Shown piece by piece: positions 7,081 to 13,176 of a DNA stretch of 13,176 bases. The position numbers and the translations under genes were made by a program. Under the pieces are notes generated by a model. The model saw only the letters and a program-made list of their open reading frames with translations. It made no database searches and was not told the origin of the DNA. Each line of letters opens with the position of its first letter. Positions within the stretch are counted from its first letter, which is position 1. The stretch spans positions 1-13,176 of the forward strand of contig JAEDGP010000052.1 in assembly GCA_016297405.1 (NCBI GenBank). Reading direction: 5' to 3'. Origin of the DNA: Treponema sp. (lineage in GTDB: Bacteria; Spirochaetota; Spirochaetia; Treponematales; Treponemataceae).

Positions 7081-9834
7081 TTACTTTATTTTCTCAAGAA
7101 GTTCACTTCTGCTATGGATTTCCAGTTTCTTGAAAATCTTTTTGTTATGCACAGCAACAGTGGATGGACTTATTCCCATTTCCATTGCAATTTCCTTATC
7201 ACTTTTGTTCATCGCAATCAAAAGAGCGATAGCTGTTTCCTTTTTAGTCAAACCTGCACTGACGCAAAGTGCCTGCACCAGTCCATCAAGAGAAAGCTTT
7301 TCTTCATTCCCCTCCACCTTGCTGGCAACAGTTCCCTCCTCCTTCAATTCAATTACTGCATCAGAAGAATCGGCAGGAAGCATTTCATAAACTTCGTATT
7401 CTCCAAAATTCTGGCCAAAATCCTTTTTGCCAAACACTGTCTGAGAAAATGACTCGTGGATGGACTTCAAAAGCACTTCACTCTGAGATTTACGCAACTT
7501 TATAGCCGAAAAAACTTTTCGCACCATATATTCCAGATTGAACGGTTTTTGAAAAACGTCCATTGCACCTTTATCATACAGATTGGCAATGACCTTTCTT
7601 GTGGCAAACTTTGTGATTACAAAGAATGGCACCGACTTCAACGCATCTTCTTCCAAAAGTTCCATGGCATTTTTTCCCGGCAATTCCATGGAACAAATCA
7701 CAAAATCCGGTGGCCAGCGTTTAATCTGATCCAGGAATTCAATTCCATTTCCCAAAATCACAGTCTTGAAATACGGTGAAAAAGCTTTCTCCAGGATTGT
7801 GCGGACAGAATTGTTTTCTTCCAGAATATACACCACTTCATCTGAAGAAGGAATCAACAACTCATCGCTGCCAAGCTTCAAGAAATTCTGTTCATGAATA
7901 TTATCTTCCAGATAAGTGATTGCAGGATTCAGAGGCAACCTGGCACATATTACGCACCCCATCATATCAGGCACAATTGAAATGGATCCTTTCAGAAAAT
8001 CTGCCACAAGGCTTGCCACATACAGCTCAACACCCCATTTTCTAAGCAGTTCATCCTGTTCAAAATCCTTTTCACCATCTTTTCCAAAACCAAGAATCAA
8101 TTTAGCCTGCTCAACCGTTACAGTTTCGGTAGAAAACTTGATGGAAATGGTAAAACAGCTTTTCTTGTACTCTGCCGAAACCAGAACCTGAGTCTTTGGA
8201 ATCACAACATTATGAACAGTTTGAATCATAAACCGCATGACCAGAGCCAGCAAATCCCTGTCCGCATATACACAACTTTCTTCCGAATAATGCTCATGCA
8301 CATCAACAAAGCAATTATTTTTCTTGAGCATCACATACTCAGGTTCCATCGTTTCTGTTACAAGAGTATGAAGATAAAGTGGACCTGGGGCATAATAAGT
8401 TCTATTCGCATTTTTATTTTCTTCCGAAAAAACCGAAAGTGTTTTTATCAACTGCATTGAATAATCCATATTGGATTTGATCAAAAGCTTCATTTTTTCC
8501 CCATCTTCTGCTTTTGTTTCCTCAAGAGAAGCACTGAAAACCTGAAGCATATTCAAAAGCATGGCCGAAATTTTTGAATACACAAAATTATGTTTATATT
8601 CACGGCTGATCATATAATCAGCTTCCTTCATTTGAATTTGAAGAACCGCAAAACGGGTCCGCAGGCTTTGCCCAAGCAATTCCACAACCGACATACCAAT
8701 TACCAGAAGCGCAAAAGCTTCAGGAATTCCTTTATCTTCATTGAATATGGAAAAAAAGGATGGAACTCCTTCCTTGAATCTGAAATACAGAAAAGTCTGC
8801 TGAATCAAAATCACACCACAAGACAAAAGCCACATTATACAAGGCTTCAATTTGAATGAAGGATTATGTTTACGACCCGCCACCATCTGATTGATAAAGA
8901 AAAGATATGGAACCGCAATTCCAAAAATTCTAAATCCATGGAGAAAGTCATCTGTTACAGGAACAATGGTAAACAGAAAACCGACTGCAATAAGAATAAG
9001 AACAAAGAAGGGAAAAAATTCCTGTAGCTTTACATAAACTAATGGAAATTGCTTCAAAAACGGCTTATTTCTGTTGATAATAAACCAGCAGCCGCACAAA
9101 GAAGTTCCGGTTAGAACAAAATAAATCATGCTGTTGCGCACATTATTGCTTGAAAACAGAGGCTTCAGACTTCCATCCAGCACGCCATTTACCAAAAGCA
9201 CATAAAGTGCAAGCAAAGCGCATACAACAATAAGATAAACATAATTATAATCATCAAAACTTACGCAGGCCCAGGCAATGAAAAAAATCGTCATCACCAC
9301 TGCACCAAAGAAAAAGGAAAGATGAGTATGGCGAATCTGTCGCAAATCCATAAAAGAGCCCATGTTCATGGCTGTAATCTTCACAAGAATACTGTGATCA
9401 CAAAAAATCTTTGCACGAATCTTTACAGGCTGCCCGTCGTCAGGAAAATTAAATTCATGGGGCAAAACCACCGCATTATTAAAATAGGCATGATTATTAT
9501 CATCCGGTCTTTCAAATCCAGTAGATCCAAGATACACCCATTTACCATTTCTATCCTGAAAATAAAGCTGTCCAAAATTAAAAAGTTCATCTGAAAATTT
9601 CAGGACATGGACCTTGTTTTTCAATGCTTCTACTGGAATATACGCTTGAACCCAGCAATATCCATCTTTAACAAAACTGTTAACCCGATTGTCATCGGAA
9701 AATGCGCTATCCGGAATATCCTGAATTTCCAAAGTACTGTCGGTAGTATAATATGACTGCAAAGAAAGTCTGGTACTGGCACCATAACAAAAGGAACAAA
9801 GAAAAAAAAGAAAAAGAAAGACGATTTTTTTCAT
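7081..9834 (-). CDS. 7TM-DISM membrane receptor with degenerate kinase and receiver domains and a LuxR-type HTH
   Basis: A 917-residue chimera. Residues 1-19 are a signal peptide; about 30-160 resemble the extracytoplasmic 7TMR-DISMED2 ligand-binding domain; about 170-395 contain seven hydrophobic helices (7TM-DISM). Then comes a HisKA-like helical region with a possible H415 (YKHNF), lacking the usual H-E/D and Pro. The following ATPase-like fold keeps the lead-in (VYADRDLL) but lacks the N-box Asn and both Gly-rich boxes. A receiver-like domain (about 667-785) has E672/E673 and K763, but Ser715 replaces the phosphoacceptor Asp (PDFVICSMELPG). Residues 851-917 are a good LuxR/NarL helix-turn-helix (LTKKE...SDKEIAMEMGISPSTVAVHNKKIFKKL). 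This suggests a membrane-tethered, ligand-controlled transcription factor working without phosphorelay. Start ATG, with GAGGT 11 bases upstream. It is divergent from argR. Targets are unknown. Confidence 0.87.
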   Translation of the reverse strand: MKKIVFLFLFFLCSFCYGASTRLSLQSYYTTDSTLEIQDIPDSAFSDDNRVNSFVKDGYCWVQAYIPVEALKNKVHVLKFSDELFNFGQLYFQDRNGKWVYLGSTGFERPDDNNHAYFNNAVVLPHEFNFPDDGQPVKIRAKIFCDHSILVKITAMNMGSFMDLRQIRHTHLSFFFGAVVMTIFFIAWACVSFDDYNYVYLIVVCALLALYVLLVNGVLDGSLKPLFSSNNVRNSMIYFVLTGTSLCGCWFIINRNKPFLKQFPLVYVKLQEFFPFFVLILIAVGFLFTIVPVTDDFLHGFRIFGIAVPYLFFINQMVAGRKHNPSFKLKPCIMWLLSCGVILIQQTFLYFRFKEGVPSFFSIFNEDKGIPEAFALLVIGMSVVELLGQSLRTRFAVLQIQMKEADYMISREYKHNFVYSKISAMLLNMLQVFSASLEETKAEDGEKMKLLIKSNMDYSMQLIKTLSVFSEENKNANRTYYAPGPLYLHTLVTETMEPEYVMLKKNNCFVDVHEHYSEESCVYADRDLLALVMRFMIQTVHNVVIPKTQVLVSAEYKKSCFTISIKFSTETVTVEQAKLILGFGKDGEKDFEQDELLRKWGVELYVASLVADFLKGSISIVPDMMGCVICARLPLNPAITYLEDNIHEQNFLKLGSDELLIPSSDEVVYILEENNSVRTILEKAFSPYFKTVILGNGIEFLDQIKRWPPDFVICSMELPGKNAMELLEEDALKSVPFFVITKFATRKVIANLYDKGAMDVFQKPFNLEYMVRKVFSAIKLRKSQSEVLLKSIHESFSQTVFGKKDFGQNFGEYEVYEMLPADSSDAVIELKEEGTVASKVEGNEEKLSLDGLVQALCVSAGLTKKETAIALLIAMNKSDKEIAMEMGISPSTVAVHNKKIFKKLEIHSRSELLEKIK

Positions 9835-9862
9835 TTCTGAATTCTACCTCAAATATTTTGTA

Positions 9863-9891
9863 TTGAAAAGCGGTGAATAATTATGTATGAT
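9863..9891 (+). promoter_or_regulatory. argR promoter
   Basis: TTGAAA (9863-9868), 17 bases, then TATGAT (9886-9891). Both hexamers are close to the sigma-70 consensus and the spacing is ideal. The predicted start is near 9898, about 30 bases before the GTG start codon. The -10 element and the start site lie within the two ARG-box-like operators, which implies repression by occlusion. Confidence 0.7.
9872..9889 (+). promoter_or_regulatory. ARG-box-like operator 1
   Basis: The core TGAAT-AATT-ATGTA (9874-9887) matches the ArgR box pattern TGAATwwwwATTCA with a perfect left half and a 3-of-5 right half. It overlaps the spacer and -10 of the argR promoter and is paired with a second box 3 bp further on. 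Confidence 0.6.
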
Positions 9892-9892
9892 A

Positions 9893-9910
9893 ATTAAATA
9901 TTTATTCATT
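9893..9910 (+). promoter_or_regulatory. ARG-box-like operator 2
   Basis: The core TAAAT-ATTT-ATTCA (9895-9908) matches the ArgR box with a perfect right half and a 4-of-5 left half. Its centre is 21 bp from the centre of box 1, two helical turns, leaving 3 bp between the 18-bp boxes. This is the tandem arrangement to which ArgR hexamers bind in other bacteria. It covers the predicted argR transcription start. Confidence 0.62.
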
Positions 9911-9929
9911 TTAAACTAAGAAGGACATT

Positions 9930-10400
9930 GTGAAAGAACGCCTGACTCGACTAAAAACAATCAGAAAACTCATCAAAAACTATCGCATAGAAAGTCAGGA
10001 TGCCCTTTTGGCCTATCTTTTAAAGGAAGGTTACGAAGTAACCCAGGCTACCCTTTCCCGCGACCTTAAGCTTCTGAAAGTGGGCAAAGTTTCAGATGGC
10101 AACTCAGGATATGTCTATTCACTTCCAGGGGAAGACGAACGACAGGAATCCGAACAGATTTATGTCCAGGACTTTTTGCGCGGCTATGTAAGCATCGACT
10201 GGAATGCAAGCATGGTTGTAATCAAAACTTTTCCAGGCCATGCAAACACTGTTTCAAATGCATTGGACAACATGAACATGGACGAAATTCTTGGCACCGT
10301 TGCCGGCGACAACTGTCTTTTCGCTTGTCTTAGACAAGGCGTTTCCGGCGAGGAATTCATGGAAGAACTTAAGCGCCGCATTCCAGAAATCGAAGACTAA
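9930..10400 (+). CDS. argR: Arginine repressor ArgR
   Basis: A 156-residue protein, the same length as classic ArgR. The N-terminal winged helix-turn-helix includes the DNA-contacting S43-R44 in TQATLSRDLKLL. The C-terminal oligomerisation and arginine-binding domain has the PGHANTVSNALD and EILGTVAGD motifs. In most relatives the pocket reads GTIAGDD; here it is GDN (D127, N128), so one of the paired aspartates is changed. The GTG start is supported by GAAGGA at 9920-9925, four bases upstream. It is transcribed divergently from the 7TM receptor, and two ARG-box-like sites over its own promoter indicate autorepression; the same sites could also affect the receptor gene. No terminator follows; it converges on the next gene with 18 bp between stops. 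It is the only plus-strand gene seen. Confidence 0.93.
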   Translation: MKERLTRLKTIRKLIKNYRIESQDALLAYLLKEGYEVTQATLSRDLKLLKVGKVSDGNSGYVYSLPGEDERQESEQIYVQDFLRGYVSIDWNASMVVIKTFPGHANTVSNALDNMNMDEILGTVAGDNCLFACLRQGVSGEEFMEELKRRIPEIED

Positions 10401-10418
10401 AACTGAACTGCGCTCTCC

Positions 10419-10973
10419 TTAAATTGCGAATTTTGCGTAAATAAATGCGCCGGCTAGGATTGCCACAGTAAATCCAACTGTAAGCTTTGCGCAAAGCCTT
10501 GAATGATTATCAACTGGCAAAATATTTTTCCAGCTGAATTCTTTTTCCTTTTCACAGCACACAAAAACAATGATGGCAAAAGCCGCTCTTGTGGCAATCC
10601 ACACCAGGTAAGTGAACTGCATTTCTTCTGGCACCTGACTCATACCGTCCACTTTCATGCCAATGTAATTCGCACTCACATAAAGAGCCAATGACACAAG
10701 AGACAGAACAGAAAAGTTCCATTCTCCCTGGATATAGCCACTTTTGCCGCCAAAAATCAAAGCTGTGCAACAAGACAAAAGAGAAGAAACAACATGCACT
10801 GTAAAAATCACACCAAGAAACAGAAAATAGATTTTCCATGGCACAGAATCATCGTTCATAATGAACGCAAAAACTCCAATATCAAGGCCAAGCATTTCAA
10901 CAATCGAAAGCAAAGCCATCAAAAGGAACACAACTCCAGAAATGCGAAGAATAATGCTATTTGCTTCCCTCAT
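10419..10973 (-). CDS. Hypothetical integral membrane protein (five predicted helices)
   Basis: A 184-residue hydrophobic protein that I do not recognise. Predicted membrane segments lie at about residues 8-30, 47-72, 88-106, 120-140 and 160-182. There is no cleavable signal peptide and no obvious catalytic motif. A short loop after the fourth helix is charged (CCEKEKEFSWK). The ATG start is only 2 bp after the stop of the upstream LRR gene, so translation is almost certainly coupled, and the two products may work together, for example as a membrane anchor for the cytoplasmic LRR protein; this is inference. A weak GGCGGA ribosome-binding site lies inside the end of the LRR gene. It converges on argR. 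Confidence 0.75.
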   Translation of the reverse strand: MREANSIILRISGVVFLLMALLSIVEMLGLDIGVFAFIMNDDSVPWKIYFLFLGVIFTVHVVSSLLSCCTALIFGGKSGYIQGEWNFSVLSLVSLALYVSANYIGMKVDGMSQVPEEMQFTYLVWIATRAAFAIIVFVCCEKEKEFSWKNILPVDNHSRLCAKLTVGFTVAILAGAFIYAKFAI

Positions 10974-10975
10974 TT

Positions 10976-12784
10976 TTAGTCCGCCAAGTTATCCTGAACA
11001 AGCAATTTCAAAGTTCCAGAACCAGCAACATTCGCATTTGCAGTCTGATTTTCAATTCCTTCTCTTGTAAGCTGGATTCCAATTACCCGGGCAAAATCTG
11101 CTACAGAATCATCAATATCAGAAAGATTTGCAGATGCACAAGCATAAAGAACATCCTTTTCCTTCATGAAATCTTCAAGCTGGTTCTTGAACTTTTCGTT
11201 TGAAATGTCGATTCCATAAAAATAATAGATGCTTGAAAAACCATGAACTTCAGCAAGTCTTTGGCAGCAGCTTGTAAGTCGCTTTGAGAAGATGCGGCCG
11301 ATATTGTTTTCTGCAAGATTCTGTGCAAAAACATAAAGAACCTTCTGGTTATCGCCATTTTCATCATATTTCTGCTGTTCAACCTTTTCTGCTTCAAAGA
11401 AAAGATTCTGCATGAACATCTTTTCATCGCTATTTGATTCAACCTGCTCCTCAAGCACCGGTTCATTTGCAATCAAGGCGTTTTCAGGAACGATTCCAGC
11501 TTCTTCATCTTCTTCTGTAAATACACGACCAGCAGAGTTTTCTGCATCAGAAGCCACAGGAATATCATCCATAATCGAAAAATCGTTTTTCTGCTTATCC
11601 TGAGCCATAATTTCTGCAAGACGATCTTCCATGCTTTTTTCTTCTTCTTCAGAAATCTGATTTCCAAGTGCTTCTTTTTCTTCAAAATAGCGCTCAACCA
11701 TAGGCCTGTTATCTACAGGCTCACCAGACATATTAGCAAGCTCTTCCATAGAAATGCCTGCACCCATATCTACGGTATTGTCAAATTCACTTGAAGAAGC
11801 AAGCTTATTATTCGCAAGTTCTTCTTCGCTGGCTTCCGGAATATCCATTATAGAGAAATCTTCTTCCCCATACTGTTTATCCTGACTCATAATTTCAGCC
11901 AGACGCTCTTCCATGCTCTTTTCTTCGCTCATATTTCCACCATCCTCTTCATTACCACAAATGGCGCTTGCTTCATCGCCATTAGCACTATTAAATATCA
12001 AATCAACATCATCATTATCATCATCGCTTTCATCATAACTGATGATTGAAGGATTCTCATCCTCTGCGATTTCATTGAATCCACAAACTTCGCTCATCTT
12101 CCTTCCAGAAACGCAAAGCACAGGATTTCCACTACCAGCCTCACCCTTTCTGTAAAGAGCTTCTCCGCCTTCGTCAGTCTCAAAATACGCATTCCCATCC
12201 GAAATTCTGATTCTACTTAAGGAAGGACAATTCTGAACAGCATCAGCTTCGATTTCCCTAAGATTTTCAGAAAGCACAATTGTAGTAAGTTTTTCACAGT
12301 TCGTAACCGATCCGCTGCAAAGCTTTTCCACCGAATCAGGCAAAACAAGACTTTTTAAAGATGAACAACCATCAACGATCCCGGCAGGCAACTCCTTCAA
12401 ACCATTTCTGAAAGGAACATCTTCCAAAGAAGAACACCCGGCATAAAGACCTTCCGGCATTGATTCCAAAATCAAAGGAAGTTCTATCCGCTTTAATGCA
12501 GAACATCCATAAAACATGTAAGGAGAAAGCTCCTTCAAAGACGAAGGCAAATGAACGAATTCAAGACATTCACAGTTTCCAAAAAGGTTTGCCCCAACAG
12601 AAGTCACAGACTCAGGAAAAATCACTTTTGAAACATTGCTGCAAGAAAAAGCCTCTTCTTCAATCCGCTCAGCACCATAAGGAATAGTACCATTAAAATC
12701 CTGAGATGAAGCATCAACACCAAGCACAACCTTATAATCAGGACTGTAAATAAGCCCACCCTTTTTAACGCTTAATTCTTCCAT
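10976..12784 (-). CDS. Cytoplasmic BspA/TpLRR-type leucine-rich-repeat protein with acidic duplicated linker
   Basis: A 602-residue protein with no signal peptide or membrane segment. Residues about 38-200 form roughly seven LRR_5 (TpLRR, BspA-like) repeats of about 23 residues, with the recurrent C-xxL-xxV-xLP-xSV-xxI pattern. Residues about 245-455 form a very acidic, probably disordered linker with two copies of a 32-33-residue motif (at 287-319 and 381-412). The C-terminal domain (about 465-602) is mixed alpha/beta, includes VLYVFAQNLAEN, and is not recognised. Most BspA-like proteins are secreted or surface proteins, so a cytoplasmic version suggests an internal scaffold or binding role. 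The ATG has no ribosome-binding site and its promoter predicts a 2-base leader. It is the first gene of a two-gene unit with the membrane protein at 10419-10973. Confidence 0.85.
   Translation of the reverse strand: MEELSVKKGGLIYSPDYKVVLGVDASSQDFNGTIPYGAERIEEEAFSCSNVSKVIFPESVTSVGANLFGNCECLEFVHLPSSLKELSPYMFYGCSALKRIELPLILESMPEGLYAGCSSLEDVPFRNGLKELPAGIVDGCSSLKSLVLPDSVEKLCSGSVTNCEKLTTIVLSENLREIEADAVQNCPSLSRIRISDGNAYFETDEGGEALYRKGEAGSGNPVLCVSGRKMSEVCGFNEIAEDENPSIISYDESDDDNDDVDLIFNSANGDEASAICGNEEDGGNMSEEKSMEERLAEIMSQDKQYGEEDFSIMDIPEASEEELANNKLASSSEFDNTVDMGAGISMEELANMSGEPVDNRPMVERYFEEKEALGNQISEEEEKSMEDRLAEIMAQDKQKNDFSIMDDIPVASDAENSAGRVFTEEDEEAGIVPENALIANEPVLEEQVESNSDEKMFMQNLFFEAEKVEQQKYDENGDNQKVLYVFAQNLAENNIGRIFSKRLTSCCQRLAEVHGFSSIYYFYGIDISNEKFKNQLEDFMKEKDVLYACASANLSDIDDSVADFARVIGIQLTREGIENQTANANVAGSGTLKLLVQDNLAD
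11549..11644 (-). repeat. In-frame duplicated linker motif, copy 2
   Basis: It encodes residues 381-412 of the LRR protein, starting EEKSMEDRLAEIMAQDKQ and ending DFSIMDDIPVAS. It matches copy 1 at most positions, with one residue fewer between the two conserved blocks. The protein identity and the nucleotide similarity indicate an internal duplication or a selected repeated short motif. Confidence 0.8.
11828..11926 (-). repeat. In-frame duplicated linker motif, copy 1
   Basis: It encodes residues 287-319, starting EEKSMEERLAEIMSQDKQ and ending DFSIMDIPEAS. The first block is amphipathic and likely helical, the second is a short hydrophobic-acidic motif. The repeated pair within an acidic disordered region looks like two docking sites for one partner. 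Confidence 0.8.
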
Positions 12785-12792
12785 ATTAAACT

Positions 12793-12820
12793 ATTGTATA
12801 CTAAAAATCTCACTTTTCAA
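12793..12820 (-). promoter_or_regulatory. LRR gene promoter giving a leaderless transcript
   Basis: On the minus strand TTGAAA (12815-12820), 16 bases, then TACAAT (12793-12798). Only eight bases separate the -10 from the ATG, so the predicted start (near 12786) leaves a leader of about two bases. The upstream side abuts an A-tract-rich repeat array that could act as an UP-like element. Confidence 0.6.
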
Positions 12821-12830
12821 GAACAAAAAA

Positions 12831-13176
12831 AAGTTCGCTTACAAATAATGAAGTTCGCTCAGAAAAAAAAGTTCGCTTACAAACAGGAAGTTCGCTTTCA
12901 AATAAGAAGACCCGCTCAGAAAAAAAGTTCGCATACAAATAAGGAAGTTCGCTTACAAACAGGAAGTTCGCTCACAAATAAGAAGTCCCGCCCAGAAAAA
13001 AAAAGTTCGCTTACAAATAATGAAGTTCGCTCTGAAAAAAAAGTTCGCTTAAAAAACAGGAAGTTCACTTATAAATAAGGAAGTTCGTTCACAAATAAAA
13101 AGACACGCTCAGAAAAAAAGTTCGCTTACAAATAATGAAGTTCGCTCAGAAAAAAAACGCGCTTACAAAACAGGAA
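12831..13176. repeat. Higher-order tandem repeat array, 18-20-bp units, running off the window end
   Basis: About 18 head-to-tail units of 18, 19 or 20 bp, most beginning AAGTTCGC. At least six variants recur: A ends TTACAAATAATG (12831, 13003, 13118), B ends TCAGAAAAAA (12851, 13023, 13138), C ends ACAGG (12869, 12945, 13041, 13156), D (12888, 12964, 13081), E with an altered core AAGACCCGC or similar (12907, 12983, 13100), and F ending AAATAAGG (12925, 13061). The order is A B C D E F C D E A B C F D E A B C, so blocks have been duplicated as groups. Unit lengths are not multiples of three and no convincing start exists, so it is not coding. With the 46-bp promoter region it fills the 392 bases from the LRR start codon to the window end; no gene is seen there. 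Confidence 0.88.

Noticed and set aside
10401..10418. Terminator between argR and the convergent membrane-protein gene
   Set aside because: The 18-bp gap has no hairpin or T-run; transcripts probably overlap.
12794..13078. A 94-codon plus-strand reading frame rich in Lys/Arg across the repeat array
   Set aside because: It starts at a TTG with no ribosome-binding site, follows repeat units whose lengths are not multiples of three, and is simply the translation of A-rich repeats.
12831..13176. CRISPR array
   Set aside because: Units are 18-20 bp, contiguous and without unique spacers, and no cas gene is nearby.

Overview
This window most likely comes from a Treponema-like spirochaete, probably a host-associated or gut species. 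The evidence is the AT-rich, A-tract-heavy DNA, a short lipoprotein with a relaxed spirochaete-type lipobox, the TpLRR/BspA-type 23-residue leucine-rich repeats, and a large 7TM-DISM sensor. The genus is inferred from gene content only; no rRNA or tRNA gene is visible.

Layout, left to right. Bases 1-148 hold three inverted repeats, including a symmetric terminator. A small lipoprotein gene of unknown role (149-748, minus) follows, driven by a perfect-consensus sigma-70 promoter whose -35 box contains the stop codon of the next gene upstream. Four housekeeping genes then lie head to tail on the minus strand, transcribed right to left: aroC (chorismate synthase), a D-Ala-D-Ala carboxypeptidase, polA (DNA polymerase I) and coaE (dephospho-CoA kinase), with gaps of about 20-30 bp. 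After 112 bp comes a 917-residue membrane protein (7081-9834, minus) that joins a 7TM-DISM receptor to degenerate histidine-kinase and receiver domains and a LuxR-type DNA-binding domain.

It is divergent from argR (9930-10400, plus). Their shared 95-bp intergenic region contains a good argR promoter overlapped by two 18-bp ARG-box-like operators separated by 3 bp. Converging on argR is a two-gene minus-strand unit: a cytoplasmic leucine-rich-repeat protein (10976-12784) followed 2 bp later by a five-helix membrane protein (10419-10973). The LRR gene appears to be transcribed as a nearly leaderless mRNA. From about 12831 to the window end, upstream of its promoter, lies a non-coding tandem array of 18-20-bp units arranged in a higher-order pattern.

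The most unusual items are: (1) the single-chain membrane receptor/transcription-factor candidate whose phosphorelay residues are largely lost; (2) the higher-order repeat array next to the leaderless LRR-membrane gene pair; (3) an ArgR with a GDN instead of GDD arginine-pocket motif that nevertheless keeps a textbook tandem operator. All assignments come from reading motifs by eye; no database search was done.
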